This document shows, piece after piece, positions 31,364 through 38,078 of a stretch of DNA of 64,000 nucleotides. The stretch lies in NCBI GenBank assembly GCA_017983755.1, contig JAGOAU010000004.1:95628-159627 (forward strand), read 5' to 3'. Each line of letters opens with the position of its first letter. Positions within the stretch are counted from its first letter, which is position 1. This stretch comes from Azonexus sp. (GTDB lineage Bacteria > Pseudomonadota > Gammaproteobacteria > Burkholderiales > Rhodocyclaceae). The notes under the pieces are model-generated. The model searched no databases. It was not told where the DNA came from and was given only the letters and a program-made list of their open reading frames with translations. A program made the translations under genes and the position numbers.

Positions 31364-32559
31364 ACACCACCGAAGTCTTCCTGATCGCGATGACGATCAT
31401 CTTCACCGTGCCCTGGCTGATCTGGCGCCTTGCGCGGACCGACTACTGGGCGCCGCTGGTCGTCGTCCAGATCATCACCGGCATCCTGCTCGGGCCCGGC
31501 ATCCTCGGCCGCTTCCTGCCCGATTACTACGCCTTCGTGTTCACGCCGGCCGTCGTTCAGGCGCTGAACGGCATCGCCTGGTGGGCGGTGATGCTGTTCG
31601 TGATGATCGCCGGCATCGAACTCGACCTGAAAAAGGCCTGGGCGCACCGCCGCGAGAGCACCATCACCGCCGGGCTGGCGCTCGGCACGCCGCTGCTCTT
31701 CGGCTGCCTGGCCGCCGCCGGCCTGCTCCTGCACGACGGCTGGATGGGCCCGCAGGCACGGACCTGGCAATTCGTGCTCGGCGTCGGCATGGCCTGCGCC
31801 GTCACCGCCCTGCCGATCCTGATCCTGCTCATGGAAAAGCTGGCCATCCTGCGCCAGCCGATCGGCCAGCGCATCCTCCGTTACGCCAGCCTCGACGACA
31901 TCGCCATCTGGGGCGTGCTGGCGCTGATCCTGATGGACTGGCAGCGGGTCGGCAAGCAGGCCGCCTTCCTGCTTGCCTTTGCCCTCGCCGCCTGGACTTT
32001 CCGCCGCCTGATGCAGCGCCTGGCCGAGCGCGACCGCTGGTACGTCGCGCTGATCTGGCTCGCCGCCTGCGCCTTCGGCGGCGACTGGGCCGGCCTGCAT
32101 TTCATGGTCGGCGCCTTCCTCGCCGGCGCCGTCATCGAGGCCGACTGGTTCGACCAGGAACGCATGGACCAGCTGCGCCACCACGTGCTGCTGGTCATGA
32201 TGCCGGTCTTCTTCCTGAGCACCGGCCTGCGCACCAACTGGGAGGTCGGCGGCGTCGCGGTGTTCCTCGCCGCCGGCCTGCTGCTGGTTGCCTCGGTGGC
32301 CGGCAAGCTGATCGGCGTCCGCCTCGCCGGCCGCATCCTCGACTGGGCGCCCGGCGAGGCGGGCGTCATCGGCTGGCTGCTGCAGACCAAGGCGCTGATC
32401 ATGATCATCTTTGCCAACATCCTGCTCGACAAACAGATCATCACCAGCGCGGCCTTCACTGCCCTGCTGCTGATGGCGGTCGCCAGCACCATGCTCACGG
32501 TGCCGCTGGTCGCCCCGCGACTGGCGCGGCTGCGGGCGCTTATCCGACGACCTGCCTGA
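31360..32559 (+). CDS. CPA2-type cation/proton antiporter
   Basis: A 399-aa membrane protein with about eleven hydrophobic segments and the Na+/H+ exchanger family features: VVQIITGILLGPGILGR near residue 35 and SLDDIAIWGVLALI near 180 (ion-binding Asp pair). It lacks the cytoplasmic RCK/TrkA domain seen in KefB/KefC. The ATG at 31360 overlaps the methyltransferase stop. It is an unexpected partner for pigment synthesis; see findings. Confidence 0.85.
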   Translation: MNTTEVFLIAMTIIFTVPWLIWRLARTDYWAPLVVVQIITGILLGPGILGRFLPDYYAFVFTPAVVQALNGIAWWAVMLFVMIAGIELDLKKAWAHRRESTITAGLALGTPLLFGCLAAAGLLLHDGWMGPQARTWQFVLGVGMACAVTALPILILLMEKLAILRQPIGQRILRYASLDDIAIWGVLALILMDWQRVGKQAAFLLAFALAAWTFRRLMQRLAERDRWYVALIWLAACAFGGDWAGLHFMVGAFLAGAVIEADWFDQERMDQLRHHVLLVMMPVFFLSTGLRTNWEVGGVAVFLAAGLLLVASVAGKLIGVRLAGRILDWAPGEAGVIGWLLQTKALIMIIFANILLDKQIITSAAFTALLLMAVASTMLTVPLVAPRLARLRALIRRPA

Positions 32560-32570
32560 AGGAATTACCC

Positions 32571-32900
32571 ATGACCTACAATCCGACTTATGCGGTCGAC
32601 GGCCCCGACCGGGCAGAAATCGCCGCCCTTCCCGGCCCCCTGCTGCTCGAATTCGGCGTCGACTGGTGCCCGCACTGCCAGGGCGCGCAGCCGGCCATCG
32701 CAGCGGCCCTGCGCGACTACCCGGCATTGCGTCATGTCAAGGTCGAAGACGGCCCCGGCCGCCCGCTGGGGCGCGCGTTTCGCGTCAAGCTGTGGCCGAC
32801 GCTGATCCTGCTGCACGACGGACAGGAAACTGCCCGCGTGGTCAGGCCGACGGATGTTTCCGACGTCAGCGGGATCCTGTCGGCTGTGGCAGCCGGGTAA
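32571..32900 (+). CDS. Thioredoxin-like protein
   Basis: A 109-aa single thioredoxin fold with no signal peptide. The redox motif WCPHC is at about residues 29-33 and the cis-Pro in LWPTLILLHDG at about 75. It lacks the usual CGPC. GAAGGA RBS 6 bp upstream of the ATG. It is the last gene of the plus pigment operon; its stop is one base from the stop of the convergent minus operon, so no terminator fits between them. Confidence 0.85.
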   Translation: MTYNPTYAVDGPDRAEIAALPGPLLLEFGVDWCPHCQGAQPAIAAALRDYPALRHVKVEDGPGRPLGRAFRVKLWPTLILLHDGQETARVVRPTDVSDVSGILSAVAAG

Positions 32901-32901
32901 G

Positions 32902-33318
32902 CTATGTGCCGCTCCGGCGCCGCGTCTTGACGCGGGCGATTTCGTCGAGCTGGAAGCGCAGCGCGGTGATCGCGTCGCGTTCGGCGTCGTCGAGCTGCTC
33001 CAGCTTGACGTGCCTGATCAGCACCGCCAGCGCATCGCCGATGCGCCCGAGCTGCTTGCCGTAGCTGCCGACCTCGTCGAGCACTTCCTGCTCCAGGTCC
33101 GGATCGCTGCTGCGCCCGAGGTTGATGTTGACCAGGCCGACCTGGCTGCTTGCCGACCCGAAGGTCCAGGTCCATGGATTGATCGCCTGCGTGACGTCGC
33201 CTGAGAGCGGCATCTGCAGCGCAGTCCAGGCGGGGTTGTGGAAATAGCGCAGCAGCGGCAGCCAGGGATTCGCGGCGGCCGGCGCCGAGGCGGCAAGGCG
33301 CGGTTGGAAGTTCGGCAT
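32902..33318 (-). CDS. Unrecognised cytoplasmic protein at the end of the aryl polyene operon
   Basis: 138 aa, no signal peptide, membrane segment or known motif. The first half is rich in Trp, Pro and aromatic residues (NPWLPLLRYFHNPAW, INPWTWTFGS); the second half is predicted helical and charged (LEQEVLDEVGSYGKQLGRI, LDDAERDAITALRFQLDEIA). ATG 33318 is chosen because GAGGAAACC precedes it; an ATG 14 codons upstream is possible. It is last in the 16-gene minus operon after the ketoreductase. Function unknown; it could be a scaffold or regulator of the synthase. Confidence 0.7.
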   Translation of the reverse strand: MPNFQPRLAASAPAAANPWLPLLRYFHNPAWTALQMPLSGDVTQAINPWTWTFGSASSQVGLVNINLGRSSDPDLEQEVLDEVGSYGKQLGRIGDALAVLIRHVKLEQLDDAERDAITALRFQLDEIARVKTRRRSGT

Positions 33319-33395
33319 GGCGGTTTCCTCGGGAAGTGATCCGGACAGATCATCCGGCATCGTCCCGCTCCATGCAAGATGGATGAGCAGCGGCC

Positions 33396-34115
33396 TCAGA
33401 CCATGGCGCCGTTGATCGAGATCACCTGCCCGGAAATGTAGGCCGCCTGCTCGGAAGTGAGGAAGGCGACGAGGTCGGCGACTTCCTCCGGTGTGCCGGC
33501 GCGCTGCATCGGCACCAGCCGCTTGATCGCCTCGGCGTCGAAGGCATCGTCGCTCATCCCGGTGGCGATGATGCCGGGCGCCACGGCGTTGACCGTGACG
33601 CCGCGGCTGGCCAGTTCGAGCGCCAGCGACTTGCTGGCCGCGTGCAGGGCGCCCTTGGCCGCCGCATAGTTCACCTGGCCACGATTGCCGGCGATGGCGG
33701 CGACCGAGGAAATATTGACGATGCGCCCCCAGCGGGTGCGGAGCATCGGCAGGGTCAGCGGCTGGGTGACGTTGAAAAAGCCGTTCAGCGAGACGTCGAC
33801 CACGGCATGCCACTGCTCGGCCGACATGCCGGGAAACACCGCGTCGGCGTGGATGCCGGCGTTGTTGACGAGAATCTGGATGGGGCCGGCTTCGAGCAGC
33901 CGTTCCAGCGCGGCGGCCGTTGCCGCGCGCTCGGTGACGTCGAAGGTGACCGCTTCAGCGCTGCCGCCGGCGGCGACGATTCCGGCGACGACCGCCGCCG
34001 CCTTGTCCTGGCTGCGGTTGGCGTGGACGATGACGTGATGGCCGTCGGCGGCCAGGCGGCGGCAGATCGCCGCGCCGATGCCGCCGCTGCCGCCGGTGAC
34101 GAGGGCGCGTTTCAT
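33396..34115 (-). CDS. 3-ketoacyl-ACP reductase of the aryl polyene synthase (FabG/ApeQ-like)
   Basis: A 239-aa short-chain dehydrogenase: TGGSGGIG at residues 8-15, NNAG at 84-87, Ser at 136/137, Tyr150 and Lys154 (YAAAK) form the catalytic set. NADPH-type loop HANRSQDK. It reduces the keto group after each extension round. The start overlaps the dehydratase stop by 4 bp. Confidence 0.92.
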   Translation of the reverse strand: MKRALVTGGSGGIGAAICRRLAADGHHVIVHANRSQDKAAAVVAGIVAAGGSAEAVTFDVTERAATAAALERLLEAGPIQILVNNAGIHADAVFPGMSAEQWHAVVDVSLNGFFNVTQPLTLPMLRTRWGRIVNISSVAAIAGNRGQVNYAAAKGALHAASKSLALELASRGVTVNAVAPGIIATGMSDDAFDAEAIKRLVPMQRAGTPEEVADLVAFLTSEQAAYISGQVISINGAMV

Positions 34116-34561
34116 GACGGGTTTTCCTTTCGGGCAGTGGCGTCGAGGATGACGGCGGCGCGCCCTTCGAGCAGGCAATGGCCGGCGTGGCTGACGGCGA
34201 ACTGGTAGAGGATGTGGTTGCCTTCGCCGGAGAGGCGTTCGGCGGTGATGCTCAGTTCGCCGGGCAGATCGTCCAGGCGCGCGACATGCAATTGCACGCC
34301 GCGCACGCTGGCCAGGTAGCCCTGGCGTGGTGGCGCGTCGGCGGCGGCGAGCAGCGCGCCGTGCACGGCCATCGCCTGGGCGGCGTATTCGATGCCGCTG
34401 GCCGCGCCAAGCCGGCCGTCGGCGCGCAGCGGGTTGGCCGGATCGGCATGGCTGACGGCGCGGCAGGAAATCGCCATTTCCGACCAGTCGACCACGGCAG
34501 CGAGCAGGCACATGGCGCCTTGGTGCGGAATGCGGGCGGCGATCCCGGTGTGGTCTAGCAT
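34112..34561 (-). CDS. 3-hydroxyacyl-ACP dehydratase, hotdog fold (ApeP-like)
   Basis: A 149-aa single hotdog domain with the FabZ-like IPHQGAMCLL opening (catalytic His near residue 13) and GIEYAAQAMAVHGAL on the central helix (catalytic Glu near 58). Together with the other hotdog protein of the operon it removes water to make each double bond. ATG 34561 overlaps the end of the upstream gene by 7 bp. Confidence 0.85.
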   Translation of the reverse strand: MLDHTGIAARIPHQGAMCLLAAVVDWSEMAISCRAVSHADPANPLRADGRLGAASGIEYAAQAMAVHGALLAAADAPPRQGYLASVRGVQLHVARLDDLPGELSITAERLSGEGNHILYQFAVSHAGHCLLEGRAAVILDATARKENPS

Positions 34562-35358
34562 GGCTGCAGATCGACGCGAAGCTGCAACGGTGGCAGGTAA
34601 TCGAGTGTGACGCTGCCCGATTCGCCGCGGGCGAGCAGCTGCAGCAACGGCAGGCCACGCAGCGCCGGGACGGTGGCGCGCAGGGTTTCCAGCGCCGGGT
34701 CGGCCAGTGCCGCCGGGGCGTCTTCGCCGAGGCGGACGGTCATGCCGGCCAGCGCGCGCGCCCCGCGTTCGGGCGTCAGCAACAGCGCGATGCCGGCGAC
34801 GTCGGGCAGCGGGCGCTTGCTGTGCAGTGGTTCCGGATACTCGCTGTCGTAGGCGATCAGCAGGGTCGGCTGGCGGTCGACGACGACCTGGCCGAGGGCG
34901 TCGAGCAGCCCGGCGCCGAAGCTGGCGTCGTAGGCGCACAGCACCTGGCACGGCGCCCGCGACTGGGTGGCGATGCCCCAGTAGCCGGCGGCGGCGTTGT
35001 GCACCGAGTTGTGGAAGCGGGTCGGCGAAATCTGGCGGTCGTCGCTTGCCAGCTGTTCGCACAGCGCGTGGCAGTTGTGGCCGTCGGCGCCCGAGGCGGC
35101 GAAGACGGTGGCCAGGGTGGCGACGTCGGCGCCCGCATCGGCGGCGGCCTCGAGGCCGATGGTCAGCGCCAGCTTGATGACGCGGCTGGCCCGACGGCGC
35201 TCGGCCGGCGGCAGGATGGCCGGCGCCTGGAGGACCGAAGCTGTCGTGCCGATGGCCTGCTCGCCGCGCAGCACGGCACGGGCGCTCGGCCAGTCGGGCA
35301 GGCCGGGCGCGAGGAAGCCGACACCGGCGATCCAGGCATTGAGCGGCATCGCGTTCAT
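34555..35358 (-). CDS. Ketosynthase-like chain-length-factor protein (ApeC-like)
   Basis: A 267-aa protein with the truncated beta-ketoacyl synthase N-terminal fold: WIAGVGFLAPGLPDW, FAASGADGHNCHALCEQL, RFHNSVHNAAAGYW and VLCAYDASFGAGLLDAL. The usual active-site TACSSS and the C-terminal His residues are absent, so it is probably catalytically silent. Known aryl polyene systems pair such a protein with a true ketosynthase, as in type II polyketide KS/CLF dimers. The start overlaps the ketosynthase stop by 4 bp, matching a heterodimer partner. Confidence 0.85.
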   Translation of the reverse strand: MNAMPLNAWIAGVGFLAPGLPDWPSARAVLRGEQAIGTTASVLQAPAILPPAERRRASRVIKLALTIGLEAAADAGADVATLATVFAASGADGHNCHALCEQLASDDRQISPTRFHNSVHNAAAGYWGIATQSRAPCQVLCAYDASFGAGLLDALGQVVVDRQPTLLIAYDSEYPEPLHSKRPLPDVAGIALLLTPERGARALAGMTVRLGEDAPAALADPALETLRATVPALRGLPLLQLLARGESGSVTLDYLPPLQLRVDLQPC

Positions 35359-36548
35359 TCGGCGACTCCCAGGATCAGGCTGCAGTTGCTGCCGCCGAAG
35401 CCGAAGGAATTGCTCAGGGCGCGACGGATGCGGCCGTCGCGGCTGTGCAGGAGGTAGGCGAGCGGCAGGGCCGGGTCGAGGGTCGCGGTGCCGGGGCTGC
35501 CGGGCAGCAGGTCGTGCGTCAGCGCCAGCGCGCAGATCACCGCTTCGACGGCGCCGGCGGCGCCCAGCGTGTGGCCGATGGCGCCCTTGGTCGAGCTGCA
35601 CGCGACGCGCTCGCCGAACAGTGCGGCGACCGCCCTGCCTTCGGCGGCATCGTTGGCCGGCGTCGCCGTGCCGTGCAGGTTGATGTAGTCGATGTCGGCC
35701 GCGGCGAGGCCGGCGGAATGCAGCGCGGCCTCCATCGCCAGCCGGGCACCGAGGCCTTCCGGGTGCGGCGCCGACATGTGGTAGGCATCGCTCGATTCGC
35801 CGCTGCCGAGCAGCAGGACGGCGCCGGCCGGCGCCTTGGCGGGGGCGCGTTCGAGCAGGGCAAAGGCGGCGCCCTCGGCGACCGAAATGCCGTCGCGCGT
35901 CGCATCGTACGGGCGACATGGGCGGGACGAGGTCAGTTCGAGCGAGGCGAAGCCGTAGAGCGTGGTCAGGCACAGCGAATCGACGCCGCCGACGACGGCC
36001 GCGTCGATCACGCCGCAGTCGAGCAGGCGGGCGGCGGCGGCGAACACCTTGGCGCTCGACGAGCAGGCGGTGGACACAGAAAAGGCCGGCCCTTCCAGCG
36101 CGAAATAAGCGCGCGTGAATTCGGCCAGCGAGAAGGCATTGTGCGTCGTGCGGTAGTTGAAGTCGTCCGGCAGGGCGCCGGTTGCCGGGTCGCGCCGGCG
36201 ATAGGCGAGCTCGGTCTGCAGGATGCCGGCGGTGCTGGTGCCGAGGAAGACGCCGATGCGTCGCGCGCCGTAGCGGGCGGTCGCTTCGCGCACGCGGTCG
36301 GCGAAGCCGTCGGCCTCCAGCGCCAGCGCGGCCAGGCGGTTGTTGCGGCAGTCGTAGGCGGCAAGCATTTCGGGCAGTTTTCGGGAGTCGACCGCAGCGA
36401 CCTCGCCGATCCAGGTGTCGAGGCTGACCGTCTCGAAGGCGCAGGGCCGCAGGCCGCTGTCGCCGCTGTGCAGGGCCGCCAGCGTGGCGTCCAGCCCGTG
36501 GCCGAGGCAGGTGGTTGCGGTGTACGCGGAAAGAAGCTGCGGAGTCAC
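35355..36548 (-). CDS. Ketosynthase of the aryl polyene synthase (ApeO-like, partner of the CLF)
   Basis: A 397-aa thiolase-fold ketosynthase with complete catalytic residues: Cys162 in STACSSS, His292 in LHGTATPAND, Lys321 and His326 in TKGAIGHTLGAAG. It extends the aryl-primed chain with malonyl units on ACP. It is coupled to the CLF gene by a 4-bp overlap. Residues AVDSRKLPEM near the N-terminus are encoded by a copy of the dispersed repeat, at a surface-loop-like position. Confidence 0.93.
   Translation of the reverse strand: MTPQLLSAYTATTCLGHGLDATLAALHSGDSGLRPCAFETVSLDTWIGEVAAVDSRKLPEMLAAYDCRNNRLAALALEADGFADRVREATARYGARRIGVFLGTSTAGILQTELAYRRRDPATGALPDDFNYRTTHNAFSLAEFTRAYFALEGPAFSVSTACSSSAKVFAAAARLLDCGVIDAAVVGGVDSLCLTTLYGFASLELTSSRPCRPYDATRDGISVAEGAAFALLERAPAKAPAGAVLLLGSGESSDAYHMSAPHPEGLGARLAMEAALHSAGLAAADIDYINLHGTATPANDAAEGRAVAALFGERVACSSTKGAIGHTLGAAGAVEAVICALALTHDLLPGSPGTATLDPALPLAYLLHSRDGRIRRALSNSFGFGGSNCSLILGVAE
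36366..36398 (-). repeat. Dispersed TGCGGTCGAC repeat copy inside a ketosynthase gene
   Basis: Exact core (36387-36396), then GAAAA and GAAAT tracts; in frame as AVDSRKLPEM. Confidence 0.7.
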
Positions 36549-36610
36549 GTCGGGCCTCGAGTCGATCAGGCCGGAATTTTAGACCAGAACCCGGCGCGCC
36601 GGGGTTGGGC

Positions 36611-37426
36611 TCAGGTGGGCGGCGGCCCGTCTACGGCAGCGGCCAGCGTGACGGGGCGCAGCCCGCGTTCGGCGATGGTGCGCAGCAGGTCGGGCAAGAC
36701 GGCAAGGATCAGCGGCTCGCCGGCGGTGCTGCGGCCGGCGTGGCCGTCGTGCAGGAGCAGGATGTCGCCGGCGGCGAGGCGTCTGGTCAGGCGTTCCAGT
36801 ACCGTTTGCGCCCTGCCGTCGCGGGTATCGTAGGGGCGCCGCGTCCATGCCGCGAGGCGCAGGTCGAGACCGGCCAGCACCGGGTCGAGCAGCGGGCTGC
36901 GCAGGCCGGCGGTCGGCCGGAAGAAGCGTGGCGCTTGGCCGCTAAGATCAGCCAGCGTCGCTTGGGCGGCGGCGATGTCGGCCCGCATGCGGCCCATGCC
37001 GAAGGTCGAGAAGGCCCAACTATGCGAATCGCCGTGATTCTCGACGCGGTGCCCGCGGGCGACGATTTCGCGGCACAGTTCAGGATGCGCGCGGGCGCGG
37101 TGGCCGATGCAGAAGAAGCTCGCTTTGGCGCCGGCGGCGTCGAGCTGGTCGAGGACGCGCGGGGTGACTTCCGGGTCGGGGCCGTCGTCGATGGTCAGCG
37201 CGATTTCACCGCGGGCGCCGGCGGCCGCCGGCAGGCGGGTCAGGTTGGGGCCGAGCAGGGTCGAGCGCGGCAGCAGGCCGGCGGCAGTGAGGACCAGATG
37301 GTTGAGACCGAGCGCGCCGAGCGCCCACGGCCAGGCGGCGGGCGCGGCGAGCAGCCCGGCCGCGGCGGCGCCGTGCACTGCGAACGACAGCTTGATGGCG
37401 GGCGATGGTTTCCAGGGCTGCGGCAT
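36611..37426 (-). CDS. Polysaccharide deacetylase (NodB homology) protein
   Basis: A 271-aa protein with two N-terminal hydrophobic segments (about 10-55) and a carbohydrate esterase 4 domain. Motifs are TIDDGPD (Asp base and metal), ENHGDSHS (metal His pair), RFFRPTAG and LLLHDGHA. It probably removes an N-acetyl group from a sugar of the lipid anchor. It is 4 bp after the hydrolase gene; the next gene downstream starts after a 62-bp gap. Deacetylases are not part of the E. coli aryl polyene gene set, so this is a lineage-specific addition. Confidence 0.85.
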   Translation of the reverse strand: MPQPWKPSPAIKLSFAVHGAAAAGLLAAPAAWPWALGALGLNHLVLTAAGLLPRSTLLGPNLTRLPAAAGARGEIALTIDDGPDPEVTPRVLDQLDAAGAKASFFCIGHRARAHPELCREIVARGHRVENHGDSHSWAFSTFGMGRMRADIAAAQATLADLSGQAPRFFRPTAGLRSPLLDPVLAGLDLRLAAWTRRPYDTRDGRAQTVLERLTRRLAAGDILLLHDGHAGRSTAGEPLILAVLPDLLRTIAERGLRPVTLAAAVDGPPPT

Positions 37427-37430
37427 GGAC

Positions 37431-38078
37431 TCAGGTGGGAAAATGGCCGAGATCGAGAAAATGTTCCCACAATTGCTGCCACACCGGCCACTCGTGACCG
37501 CCGGGGATGGTGTGGCGGGCGGCCGCCGGGAAGCGTTCGGCAATCCGCTGCATGCCAGCGGCGAAGCGGTCCTCGCGGCCGTAGCCGACGAAAACCGGCA
37601 GACCGGTTGGCGGGCGCTGCAGCCAGCGCCACATGCGGAATTCCGGATCGGCCAGTTCTTCCGGTGTCGCCTGCCAGTGATCGAGGCCGCCGGCGCGGTC
37701 GATGGCGCTGGCCGTCAGCCGGCTGCCCGGATAAGGGGCGAACAGGCAGAGGCCGTCGATGCAGCCCGGCGTGTCGGCGGCATGGCAAAGCGCAAGCAGA
37801 CCGCCGAGCGAAATTCCGCCGAGCCAGATTTTCTCGTAGCCCTGACGATGAGCTGGAGCGAGAACCTCTTCCTGAACGGCGGGCAGTGCCGAGCCGGCAG
37901 AAATTGCACCTAGATCGAGGTCGACCGCAACCAGGTCGAGCGCCAGCCGGCGGCGGGTGACGGCGGCGAAGAAATTGGCGGTAACGAAATCTTCAGCGCG
38001 CATGTAGGCGCCGGGCAGCAGCACCAGCAAATTTGGCGCGCCGGTGGTCTGGCGCAGGGTTGGCAGCGGCTCGCTCAT
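37431..38078 (-). CDS. Alpha/beta hydrolase of the aryl polyene cluster
   Basis: A 215-aa hydrolase with the nucleophile elbow GISLGG near residue 92, an acid in FVGYGREDRF and His in PGGHEWPVW. Small and single-domain, without a signal peptide. It occupies the place where the E. coli cluster has a thioesterase, so chain release or editing is a reasonable guess. It overlaps the MMPL gene by 4 bp. Confidence 0.75.
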   Translation of the reverse strand: MSEPLPTLRQTTGAPNLLVLLPGAYMRAEDFVTANFFAAVTRRRLALDLVAVDLDLGAISAGSALPAVQEEVLAPAHRQGYEKIWLGGISLGGLLALCHAADTPGCIDGLCLFAPYPGSRLTASAIDRAGGLDHWQATPEELADPEFRMWRWLQRPPTGLPVFVGYGREDRFAAGMQRIAERFPAAARHTIPGGHEWPVWQQLWEHFLDLGHFPT

